A DNA stretch of 64,000 nt, taken from contig NZ_JACGLT010000006.1 in the NCBI RefSeq assembly GCF_014062315.1, positions 124,001-188,000 of the forward strand, written 5' to 3'. Both the position numbers and the translations under genes were made by a program. The notes beneath the pieces are model-generated. The model had not been told where the DNA came from. It made no database searches and saw only the letters and a list, made by a program, of their open reading frames with translations. Below are positions 1 through 7,483 of this stretch, one piece after another (the stretch's first letter is position 1; the number at the start of each line of letters is the position of its first letter). This stretch comes from Gelidibacter maritimus. Lineage in GTDB: Bacteria; Bacteroidota; Bacteroidia; Flavobacteriales; Flavobacteriaceae.

Positions 1-1
1 A

Positions 2-256
2 ACTGCAAACCAGTCCAACCCCATGGTAAGTTGCCAATATTTTACTACCAATTATTTACACGTTGATCAAACCATCGATAAGAAAAACACTTACGATTCG
101 TTTATTATTTATATATGCGTTGAGGGAGAGGCTGAAATTAAGACTGAATCCCACTCTGAAACTATAAAGAAAGGTGAGACAATCTTACTTCCAGCGGCGA
201 TTAGCGCTTATCAAATTATTTCAAATGACGCCACTTTGTTGGAGGTTTATGTATAG
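2..256 (+). CDS. manA: Mannose-6-phosphate isomerase, C-terminal fragment (5' end outside window)
   Basis: The open frame runs in from the left edge and ends at a stop at 254-256, so only about 84 C-terminal residues are visible. They form a small cupin-like beta domain; the segment with CQYFTTNYLHV followed by KKGETILLPA resembles the C-terminal lobe of class I (ManA-type) mannose-6-phosphate isomerases of Bacteroidota. The enzyme interconverts fructose-6-P and mannose-6-P in the cytosol. The zinc-binding catalytic half is not in the window, so the name rests on the tail alone. The ATG at 23 is internal and unlikely to be the real start. Another cupin-tailed protein remains possible. Confidence 0.7.
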   Translation, partial: TANQSNPMVSCQYFTTNYLHVDQTIDKKNTYDSFIIYICVEGEAEIKTESHSETIKKGETILLPAAISAYQIISNDATLLEVYV

Positions 257-331
257 TTAAAATATACACAATCCATTGTAGAGTGGATGTTATAATTGTT
301 TACTTTTGTGAAAATTTTAAAAAATATAAAA

Positions 332-601
332 ATGGCAAATGTTAGAGACCTGAAAAAGGATATTAATTTTGTTTTAGGCGATATTATTGAAGCGGCTTAT
401 TTGTGGGAGTATTCAAACACCGGTAAAGACACAAAAAAGACTGAAGCTATTGTTGATGAGGCGATTACCACTTTTGACGAATTGATTGCAAAAGTCAATG
501 CAAAAAATGTAGAAAACAAAAAGGCACATTTCAAAGCGATCAATGCTGAATTGGAAACAAGAGGTAAGGCACTGATTGAAAAAATTAATAATTTAGATTA
601 A
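332..601 (+). CDS. Conserved small flavobacterial protein, 89 aa, unknown function
   Basis: The protein starts MANVRDLKKDINFVLGDI and is charged and probably all-helical, rich in K, E and A, without signal peptide or membrane segment. An in-frame start at 296 would add 12 residues, but the ATG at 332 gives the natural N-terminus MANVRDLKKDI seen, as far as I recall, in related flavobacterial proteins. It lies 75 bp after the manA fragment and just before the tRNA promoter. I do not recognise a function. A cytosolic helical-bundle protein is all the sequence supports. Confidence 0.75.
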   Translation: MANVRDLKKDINFVLGDIIEAAYLWEYSNTGKDTKKTEAIVDEAITTFDELIAKVNAKNVENKKAHFKAINAELETRGKALIEKINNLD

Positions 602-615
602 TTTATTTCAAAAGA

Positions 616-646
616 TTTGCAAATATGGCTTTCGAGATTATATTTG
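616..646 (+). promoter_or_regulatory. Bacteroidota-type promoter of tRNA-Thr
   Basis: TTTG at 616-619 is followed after 19 bases by TATATTTG at 639-646, an exact match to the Bacteroidota primary-sigma pattern TTTG-N19-21-TAnnTTTG. The tRNA begins 11 bases downstream. It is the best-matching promoter in the window. Confidence 0.75.
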
Positions 647-657
647 CAGTCGCTTAG

Positions 658-731
658 GCCGATGTAGCTCAGCTGGCTAGAGCAGCTGATTTGTAATCAG
701 CAGGTCGTGGGTTCGAGTCCCTCCATCGGCT
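658..731 (+). tRNA. tRNA-Thr (anticodon TGT)
   Basis: The acceptor arms GCCGATG (658-664) and CATCGGC (724-730) pair fully, with T731 as discriminator and no encoded CCA. The anticodon stem GCTGA/TCAGC encloses the loop TTTGTAA (690-696), giving anticodon TGT at 692-694, which reads ACA and other ACN threonine codons. The T-arm carries GGTTCGAGTCC. A strong promoter precedes it and a terminator follows directly, so it is a single-gene transcription unit. Confidence 0.97.
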
Positions 732-737
732 CTTTGT

Positions 738-767
738 AAAACCTCTCATTTTGAGAGGTTTTTTTTT
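738..767 (+). terminator. Rho-independent terminator of tRNA-Thr
   Basis: AACCTCTC (740-747) pairs with GAGAGGTT (753-760) and is followed by a run of T to 767. Confidence 0.85.
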
Positions 768-852
768 GCCGCATAGTTTAGGACATACAGGGGGATTTCT
801 TTTTAGACCTCGGACAATTCCTAATGTTAATTTTGTTTAATTTAGCCTTACC

Positions 853-1536
853 ATGAGGAAAAACAACATATTACTTTTAGTTTTTATTCTAATAGGTTTT
901 GCATTTGTCAAAGCACCGGTAGCACAACTACCGGAAGGGTTTGTTTATGTTAAGGATCATATTCCTGATTTGGACGTAGAACTGCGGTATTATACCTCCA
1001 ATAATTTTATAGGAAAGCCTATTGATGGTTATAATTCCAACCGATTGATTATGACCCGTGCCGCTACAGAAGCCTTGGAAAAAGTGCAGGATGAACTGAG
1101 ATATCAAAATCTATGCTTAAAAGTGTATGACGCTTATCGTCCGCAACGGGCGGTAAATCATTTTGTGGCCTGGTCCAAAGATTTGACAGACACGATTCAA
1201 AAACGCGAATTTTATCCTGACGTCGATAAGCAGTTTTTATTTAGAGACGGTTATATTGCTTCTAAATCTGGACACAGTAGAGGAAGTACCATTGATTTGA
1301 CCATTACTGATGGTAATACTGGAGTGCCTTTAGATATGGGGGGAGCTTATGATTTTTTTGGTGAACAATCTTGGCTTGATTATACCAATCTCACAGAAGT
1401 ACAATTGCAAAACCGACAACTTTTGCAGGATGTGATGCTAAAGCACAATTTTAGGAACTACCCTAAAGAATGGTGGCATTTTACATTGAGATGGGAGCCA
1501 TTTCCGGATACTTATTTTGATTTTGTTGTGGAGTAA
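853..1536 (+). CDS. D-alanyl-D-alanine dipeptidase, VanX/DdpX family (peptidase M15D)
   Basis: This 227-aa protein has a signal peptide (about residues 1-24). It carries the VanX zinc signature: SGHSRGSTID with H141 and D148, then EWWH with catalytic E206 and zinc ligand H209. R96 in the YRPQ segment matches the substrate-binding arginine. The family hydrolyses D-Ala-D-Ala; housekeeping members in Gram-negatives probably recycle peptidoglycan dipeptides in the periplasm. No vanA, vanH or two-component genes lie nearby, so a glycopeptide-resistance role is not supported. The ATG at 853 directly precedes the hydrophobic segment. It converges on the M1 peptidase gene. Confidence 0.9.
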   Translation: MRKNNILLLVFILIGFAFVKAPVAQLPEGFVYVKDHIPDLDVELRYYTSNNFIGKPIDGYNSNRLIMTRAATEALEKVQDELRYQNLCLKVYDAYRPQRAVNHFVAWSKDLTDTIQKREFYPDVDKQFLFRDGYIASKSGHSRGSTIDLTITDGNTGVPLDMGGAYDFFGEQSWLDYTNLTEVQLQNRQLLQDVMLKHNFRNYPKEWWHFTLRWEPFPDTYFDFVVE

Positions 1537-1626
1537 TTGAACCATAGGTCGGGATGGCCAATAGACAGGCAGTATTAATGTATCTATTGATAATTCCGGG
1601 TTGGTGGCCAATTATTTATAATGCCC

Positions 1627-3510
1627 TTACAATGGCTCGAGAACATCACTGTCAGACTCGTATCCCAATAGATGGTCAATGGTATTCGCGGTTACAGAGT
1701 GGTAGTTAGAACGTGATTTCTCGTAGATTTTTAGCGCATCGTCCAATCTGTCATTTCTTTTAAATGCTTTGAAAATAGTCTCTACATACCAACGCCGTCC
1801 TACTGAAGTCAAAAACTCTTCAATTTTGGCGTCCACATTTCTTCCGTGATAATCATGATTTATAGCCTGTTCATACCAAACCATCTGAATATAGGAATTT
1901 GAAGAATTGGTAAGGTTTAACATGTCGTCCAAGGTTTTCATCTGTTCCACCGTCATGGTCGTTGGAAAGTTTCTAATAAAATGCACCCATTCTTGAGGTG
2001 TCCACTCTTTGGTGAGCTCCTTATCGAATTTATTGTCCTCAATAAACTCTTGAAGTATATGTTCGACATTTTTAAATCTATCTGAAGTAACCACCGCTTG
2101 ATTCTCAGGAACCCCGGGCTGGTTGATCCATTCATCAGTATTAAATGTGATCTTGTTTTTTTCTAATAAATTGGTGTTGAGGTAAGTCACAAATTTTTCT
2201 GTGGTCATGGTTGAGAAGGCATGTTTTTTAAAGTACTCTTGGAGAAAGGCGTCAAATTGATCACGGCCAACAGTTTCTTCCAAAGTTCTTAAAAAGAGAT
2301 AGCCTTTGTCATAAGCAATGCTGTTCATGCCGTCATCAGGATTCTTACCTTTCAAATTAAGCTTGAGTTTAGTGGCGTTTGGTGTATCTTTTAGATATTC
2401 CAATTCATCGTCCAAATCCTGTCTGCTGATTAGCGCTAACATATCGGCACGTTCTTTTCCGTAGAGTGCCTCCATGATCCGCATTTCAAAATACACAGTA
2501 AAGCCTTCGTTGATCCAAAAGTCATTCCAAGTGGAATTTGTAACCAGATTACCAGACCACGAATGCGCAAGCTCATGTGCAATTAGTGAGGTTAAACTTT
2601 TGTCGCCAGCAATAACCGTAGGCGTTGCAAAAGTCAATCTCGGATTTTCCATCCCGCCAAAAGGGAAACTGGGTGGTAAAACAATAACGTCAAACTGTTC
2701 CCAAACATAATCGCCATAAAGATTTTCGGCGGCTGAAACCATCTTTTCCATGTCAGAAAACTCATCGAATGCTTTATTGAGCATTGACTTTTCAGCATAA
2801 ACACCAGTGCGTTCACTAATGGCTTTGTAATTTAAATCGCCCACTGCCAATGCAATTAAGTAAGCAGGAATGGCCTGCTTCATTCTGAAGTGATACAGAC
2901 CATTTTCTGTTTTTTCCTTCGGGTTTTCAGCGCTCATAACGGCCATCAAACCTTTGGGCACTTGTACGGTGGCCTCATAGGTTAAACGTATTTGTGGACT
3001 ATCTTGAATGGGGATCCAGGTTCTCGTCAAGATGGCCTGTCCTTGTGTAAAAAGAAAAGGTTTTGTTTTATCGGCTGTTTGCGTGGGTCTTAACCACTGT
3101 AAAGCCTCCGAATCTTTTGTGGTTTTATAAAGAATTTCAATTTTCTTGGTGTCGTTTTTAATGGTAATGGTCAGTGGCTGTCCCAATATTTTATCGTTGG
3201 CCCCCAATGAAAATTCGGTTTCCTTGCCGTCAGCCATGACGGATTCAATATCTAAATTCTTTGAGTCTAAGATTATTTGTGTGCTATTATTATTGACAAT
3301 GTCGTAAATGGCTTTACCCGTAATAATTTCATTTTTAAAATCGACCGCAATCTCTAAGTTCAAATGATTAACAAAGGCATTATTTGGTTTTGCATAAGAA
3401 TGTGGTTCTTCCACGTAGCTATAAATTACTTCGTCTTCCTTTTCTTTAGATTCTGCACAGCCAGCCATAGCAAATAGGATTAAATAAAATAAAAGTTTGG
3501 GAGTATTCAT
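1627..3510 (-). CDS. M1 family aminopeptidase lipoprotein (leukotriene A4 hydrolase-like)
   Basis: The 627-aa protein begins with a lipoprotein signal ending AMAGC (Cys18). The exopeptidase motif GGMEN lies at 285-289. The zinc site HELAH is at 312-316 and the third ligand, E335, sits in NEGFTVYFE, the standard M1 spacing. The C-terminal helical repeat region fits the leukotriene A4 hydrolase/aminopeptidase B branch. It likely trims N-terminal residues from peptides at the cell envelope. The next genes upstream (3561-4910) are on the same strand, 50 bp away, so it may be last in that unit; a TAATTTTG box (3556-3563 on the minus strand) could also start its own transcript. Confidence 0.92.
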   Translation of the reverse strand: MNTPKLLFYLILFAMAGCAESKEKEDEVIYSYVEEPHSYAKPNNAFVNHLNLEIAVDFKNEIITGKAIYDIVNNNSTQIILDSKNLDIESVMADGKETEFSLGANDKILGQPLTITIKNDTKKIEILYKTTKDSEALQWLRPTQTADKTKPFLFTQGQAILTRTWIPIQDSPQIRLTYEATVQVPKGLMAVMSAENPKEKTENGLYHFRMKQAIPAYLIALAVGDLNYKAISERTGVYAEKSMLNKAFDEFSDMEKMVSAAENLYGDYVWEQFDVIVLPPSFPFGGMENPRLTFATPTVIAGDKSLTSLIAHELAHSWSGNLVTNSTWNDFWINEGFTVYFEMRIMEALYGKERADMLALISRQDLDDELEYLKDTPNATKLKLNLKGKNPDDGMNSIAYDKGYLFLRTLEETVGRDQFDAFLQEYFKKHAFSTMTTEKFVTYLNTNLLEKNKITFNTDEWINQPGVPENQAVVTSDRFKNVEHILQEFIEDNKFDKELTKEWTPQEWVHFIRNFPTTMTVEQMKTLDDMLNLTNSSNSYIQMVWYEQAINHDYHGRNVDAKIEEFLTSVGRRWYVETIFKAFKRNDRLDDALKIYEKSRSNYHSVTANTIDHLLGYESDSDVLEPL

Positions 3511-3560
3511 GATGATTGTATTCGATTAAGTTAACTAAGATAATATGTTCATGGCCAAAA

Positions 3561-3920
3561 TTAGAGTTGAAAATACCAAAACGCCCAATACATTAATACG
3601 AACTGAAGGGGAATTCGCAATAATAAGATCCATACCGGAATACCAGCACCTGCTTTTTTACTGGTTAACATATAATAATGCACAATTAAAAATACGACCA
3701 GCATGGCAATAATCCCAGATATGGCTATGTTTTTTGTAGCTGGGAAACACAGTCCAATACCTAACAAAATCTCAGCAATTCCGCTAAGAAATACCAGGAC
3801 TTTAGGGTTGGGCAAGTATCTTGGCATAATGCGTAAATACATCTTAGGTTTGATAAAATGCATGATGCCAGCAAACACATAGATTGCTGCCATTAAGTAA
3901 AGATGCCAAGGATAAATCAT
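3561..3920 (-). CDS. DoxX-like membrane protein, 119 aa
   Basis: There are four hydrophobic segments in 119 residues (about 5-23, 42-62, 67-87 and 95-116). The PRYLPNPKVLVFLSGIAEILLGIGL segment is typical of the DoxX-like superfamily of small four-helix inner-membrane proteins. Function in most members is unproven. The start codon lies 6 bp after the stop of the upstream gene (3927-4910), so the two are very likely cotranscribed. No signal peptide or cofactor motif is visible. Confidence 0.8.
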   Translation of the reverse strand: MIYPWHLYLMAAIYVFAGIMHFIKPKMYLRIMPRYLPNPKVLVFLSGIAEILLGIGLCFPATKNIAISGIIAMLVVFLIVHYYMLTSKKAGAGIPVWILLLRIPLQFVLMYWAFWYFQL

Positions 3921-3926
3921 TAGTTT

Positions 3927-4910
3927 TTAGTCTTTATAAACGTTAAAAGTGAGTCCGATACCGTAATTATTTAATCCCGATTGAAGTAAAGTGGATTGAA
4001 AATTATTGCCTTTCTCAAATCGCGTCCATTTATTTTCGTTGACAAAAATACGTTTAATGTATGTTTTATTTTCTGATATTTCATCCGTAAAAGGAAGTAG
4101 CGGTCTAAAATTGGTCGGGATTTTTATTATACTTCCATCTCTGGATTTAATCTCCTTGTATTTCTTATTCGTCAATAATTTGCCCTTATCGTCCGTGTAT
4201 CCTAAAACCTGTAGGGATACAAATACGCCTGACTGCGGTATAAAGATGTCTTCGTCACTAACGTCCAATGTAAAGTTGTCCCCATCCTTTTCAGTCGCTC
4301 GGAAAACGATGTTCCGAAAGAGGATTTCTTTCCCTGGCTGACCATTCTCGTTGCTGTAAAATTTCACCTTAAATAGGGTGGAAAATGGTTTCTTATCTGC
4401 ATTGGAGCGCTTTCGTTTGTCCCAATCTTTAGATTCTAAGGTAATAGGGAAATGTACCTTAGTTATTTTTTTCAAAGCATCATCCGGATTGTTAAAATAC
4501 ACGGCAATTTCAGATTCTATGGTTGGCAACCAGCAGTTGTAATAATCATCATCTAAATAGGGTTTGATTTTTTCCACTTTGAATTTCCGATCCACTTTGG
4601 CTGAAATCAATACTTCGTCCAAAGCATTGACTTCTGGATACATCAGAAGGGTTTTAGGTAAATTTGCAGTGGCAACTTTAAAATCTTTAAAACCTAGAGC
4701 AGATATATAGAGTGTATCAATATCTGGATAAAGTTTTTTCGTAAAGATAAATTGGCCTTCATCGTTTGCAAATAAACCGTTCCCGTTATTAAAGGAGACT
4801 GTGGCATAGGACACCGGATAATTGGTTTGAGCATCTTTTATAGTGGTTTGAGCAAAGCCTAAACCTACATAAAGTAACAATAAATAAAACGGTGTTGTTT
4901 TATAATTCAT
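3927..4910 (-). CDS. Exported protein with carboxypeptidase-like regulatory domain, 327 aa
   Basis: A signal peptide (about 1-20, ending GFAQ) precedes an N-terminal beta-sandwich of the CarboxypepD_reg-like type (about 21-95: TIKDAQTNYPVSYATVSF, then ISALGFKDF, then EVLIS). Such domains head TonB-dependent receptors and many envelope proteins in Bacteroidota. The remaining 230 residues are rich in beta strands and unrecognised; no TonB barrel follows, so it is not a receptor. It is first in a probable operon with the DoxX-like gene. A periplasmic or surface location is inferred from the signal peptide. Confidence 0.75.
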   Translation of the reverse strand: MNYKTTPFYLLLLYVGLGFAQTTIKDAQTNYPVSYATVSFNNGNGLFANDEGQFIFTKKLYPDIDTLYISALGFKDFKVATANLPKTLLMYPEVNALDEVLISAKVDRKFKVEKIKPYLDDDYYNCWLPTIESEIAVYFNNPDDALKKITKVHFPITLESKDWDKRKRSNADKKPFSTLFKVKFYSNENGQPGKEILFRNIVFRATEKDGDNFTLDVSDEDIFIPQSGVFVSLQVLGYTDDKGKLLTNKKYKEIKSRDGSIIKIPTNFRPLLPFTDEISENKTYIKRIFVNENKWTRFEKGNNFQSTLLQSGLNNYGIGLTFNVYKD

Positions 4911-5409
4911 AGGGGTGTCTTTTAAGCGACGTTTGTTTTTTTGAAAGTTGCTGATAAAAGTTCAAGACTTTAAAGATACATTTAATAATAAAAACACGTT
5001 AAAAAATATGGAGCCGTTTTGAGAATTCTATGGAGCTGAGGCCTTTTATATATTGCCAATATGTTCGTGATAATAGCTGTAATTATTAGGAATAGTTATC
5101 CAATACAAAAATCTACCCGTAAGAAACGCACTTATAAATTGCAAGACGAAGTTTTTAAAATCAAAATGAATAAAATATTGCGATCTTCTGAAAAAGCAAT
5201 CTATAAACTCTATAATGTCTAGGATGGATGTTGATTAGTTCCAAAGATGATATAGAAATTTAGACTTGAGTGCTTTCGTTTATTAAAATTCTATTCAATT
5301 GGATGAACATGTTAACGAACGAAAGCTTCAAATGTGCTTTAGTTTTAATAACTTTAAACTGACTATAAAGTATAAACTACAATTCAGTGCGCCCTGCTTC
5401 TGGCTTTTT
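4911..5409. other. Intergenic region, about 500 bp, no convincing gene
   Basis: This AT-rich stretch separates two minus-strand genes. It contains only a 53-codon plus-strand frame (5061-5222, starting MFVIIAVIIR, then lysine/arginine-rich). That frame has no recognisable relative and no TAnnTTTG box close to its start, so I do not call it a gene. I see no repeat, terminator or RNA gene. Confidence 0.5.
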
Positions 5410-6651
5410 TCAATACCAACGTTTCTTCTTGCTTTTTGAGCCTTTTCCTTTGCGTCCTTTCTTATGCTTACTTCCTGTTTTCTTGGAGGTATGAATTATA
5501 GGTTTTGCCTTTGGATCCAAAGGGTAGGGATGATCCTCTTCAACCGGAATTTGTAGGTTGATCAATTGCTGAATGCTCTTGATATAGGTCTTTTCATCCG
5601 CAGAACAGAAAGAATAAGAGTTGCCATAATGCTCTGCACGTCCTGTTCTTCCGATGCGATGCACATAGGTTTCAGGCACGTTTGGGATGTCAAAATTAAT
5701 AACTGCATCCAATTCATGAATGTCAATCCCTCTGGCAGCAACGTCTGTGGCTATTAGAATATTGGCTTCACCATGTTTAAATTTATTTAGCGCCGCTTGA
5801 CGATCACTTTGGGTTTTATCACCATGAAAGCTCTCAACCTTATACCCATTTTTAATGAGGGTTTGCTCGAGTTTCTCAACCCCAAATTTTGTCCGTCTAA
5901 AAATCAGAATATTGCCTTTAATTGTATTGCGCAACAAATGGAGGCACAATTCTATTTTGTGCTGTTTTGGAACATAATATAGTACTTGGCTTACATTTTT
6001 TGCCACTGATGATGTAGGGGTTACTTCTATGCGTTCTGGCGATTTTAAAATAGAGTTCGCCAATTGCTCCACTTTATAGGGCATGGTTGCTGAAAAAAGC
6101 AGAACCTGTTTTTCTTCTGGACAAAGCCGCTCAATTTTTGACACGTCATCAATAAAACCCATGTCCAGCATTAAATCAGCTTCATCCAAAACCAATATTT
6201 CAATATAATCTAAATTGATTTGGTCTTGTTTGTGCAAATCAAGCAAGCGACCAGGGGTGGCAATAACAATGTCGACGCCTTTTCTTAGAAGGTCAATTTG
6301 TGGATCAATGGAGGCGCCTCCAAAAATCACTATGGTTTTTAAATTGGTATAGGCACTGTAAGTCTTAAAGTTTTGAGCAATCTGAATGGCCAACTCACGA
6401 GTTGGACTGACAATTAAAGCTCTAATTTTCTTTGTTTTTTTAGACTCATCCTGATGGTCAAAAAGGAGTTGCAAAATGGGAAGTGCAAAGGCGGCGGTTT
6501 TACCCGTACCTGTTTGCGCAGAGGCAATGACATCTTTTTTAGCCAAAACCAAAGGAATGGTTCTTTCTTGAACTAAGGTGGGCGATTGGTAGCCGGTTTC
6601 AGCCAACGCTTTTAAAATGGGTTTGTTGAGTTGTAAGTCCTTAAATGACAT
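5410..6651 (-). CDS. rhlE: DEAD-box RNA helicase, RhlE type
   Basis: The 413-aa protein shows the DEAD-box motifs in order: Q-motif (PTLVQERTIP, about 24-33), Walker A AQTGTGKT (45-52), PTREL, TPGR, DEAD (156-159), SAT (187-189) and HRIGRTGRA near residue 330. The last 25 residues are a lysine/arginine-rich tail, as in RhlE relatives that bind RNA nonspecifically. The enzyme unwinds short RNA duplexes and takes part in ribosome assembly or cold adaptation in studied bacteria. A -7 box TATCTTTG (minus strand, 6668-6675) lies 17 bp before the ATG, so it has its own promoter. Confidence 0.93.
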   Translation of the reverse strand: MSFKDLQLNKPILKALAETGYQSPTLVQERTIPLVLAKKDVIASAQTGTGKTAAFALPILQLLFDHQDESKKTKKIRALIVSPTRELAIQIAQNFKTYSAYTNLKTIVIFGGASIDPQIDLLRKGVDIVIATPGRLLDLHKQDQINLDYIEILVLDEADLMLDMGFIDDVSKIERLCPEEKQVLLFSATMPYKVEQLANSILKSPERIEVTPTSSVAKNVSQVLYYVPKQHKIELCLHLLRNTIKGNILIFRRTKFGVEKLEQTLIKNGYKVESFHGDKTQSDRQAALNKFKHGEANILIATDVAARGIDIHELDAVINFDIPNVPETYVHRIGRTGRAEHYGNSYSFCSADEKTYIKSIQQLINLQIPVEEDHPYPLDPKAKPIIHTSKKTGSKHKKGRKGKGSKSKKKRWY

Positions 6652-6667
6652 TGATGATTATTTTCTG

Positions 6668-6675
6668 CAAAGATA
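6668..6675 (-). promoter_or_regulatory. -7 box of rhlE
   Basis: TATCTTTG on the minus strand matches TAnnTTTG and lies 17 bp upstream of the rhlE start. No clear -33 element was identified. Confidence 0.5.
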
Positions 6676-6716
6676 GCAGAAAATATAGTTGGAATTTGAG
6701 GATTGTAGCTGCGGTT

Positions 6717-6869
6717 TTAATCTAACGCATTTTTTGTAACATAGACCCGCCAACCAATGATGGCCATTTGGAGTTTGGAAGCTTTGGATAGATCAAGCTG
6801 ACGCTTGGAATAACTTGGAAGTAATGCTTTATTGATTTTTGCCAAAAATTTAAAAAAACTTCGTTTCAT
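6717..6869 (-). CDS. Small conserved basic protein, 50 aa
   Basis: This ORF begins MKRSFFKFLAKINKALLP, continues with DLSKASKLQMAIIGW, and ends VYVTKNALD. I recall near-identical 45-60-residue proteins in many Flavobacteriaceae (hypothetical, sometimes labelled SsrA-binding by mistake), but cannot verify that here. It is strongly basic, has no signal peptide and contains one amphipathic N-terminal helix. It has its own -7 box TATCTTTG at 6913-6920 on the minus strand and lies upstream of rhlE in the same direction, 65 bp away. Function unknown. Confidence 0.7.
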   Translation of the reverse strand: MKRSFFKFLAKINKALLPSYSKRQLDLSKASKLQMAIIGWRVYVTKNALD

Positions 6870-7483
6870 AATGATGCTCTGTTAAAGTGGATACTTTGTG
6901 CCGCTTCTGTAACAAAGATAAAAATTAAAGCCCTGAAAATTATTAAAATGAATCTTGTTTCAAAAAACTAAGACTAAAACTCATTCTAGACTGAGTTTTA
7001 CTTAGCTGTTAGGTTTAATTAATCGAACAAATAATAACGATTATAATTTTGGCAAGTGTGATCATATTAGTAATGTTTTAAAGGTTAATACAGTGTTTTA
7101 ATTGCAATTGTCCTTTCAATATATTGGTTTAAAATTGGATATTCCTAATATCATAATAAGTTTTAATGATTTTGACTTTATATTTATTATTAAAATAATC
7201 ATTGTTGTTTTAGATGCATAGTTTTTTGCTTGATGATGGTTTGTTTATGTAATTATAAATGGAATATATTGTTATATAGTGTTAGGTTTTAAGCGTCTTT
7301 TTTGTGGTGTTTTGAAAATCTTAGAGAGATTTTATCCTAAAATCTTGTAATTTCAGCATGTTGATCATTTTGATGACTATTCGTACTGAGTTTTTGAAAT
7401 TCAGAAATTGTTAAATTTACCGTTTATAGAGCTTCAATGTTTTTTATCTCAATTGGTTGTGTATCTTTAGTAAAAACCTCATA
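6870..7483. other. Very AT-rich intergenic region between divergent genes
   Basis: About 600 bp without a coding frame. It holds the minus-strand -7 box TATCTTTG (6913-6920) for the 50-aa gene. On the plus strand there is a TAATTTTG box (7044-7051), far from any start. A weak inverted repeat AAAACTCA/TGAGTTTT lies around 6975-7000. No RNA gene or repeat family was recognised. Confidence 0.5.

Noticed and set aside
853-1536. Vancomycin resistance operon
   Set aside because: VanX-like dipeptidase alone; no vanA/vanH ligase or dehydrogenase and no VanRS pair nearby.
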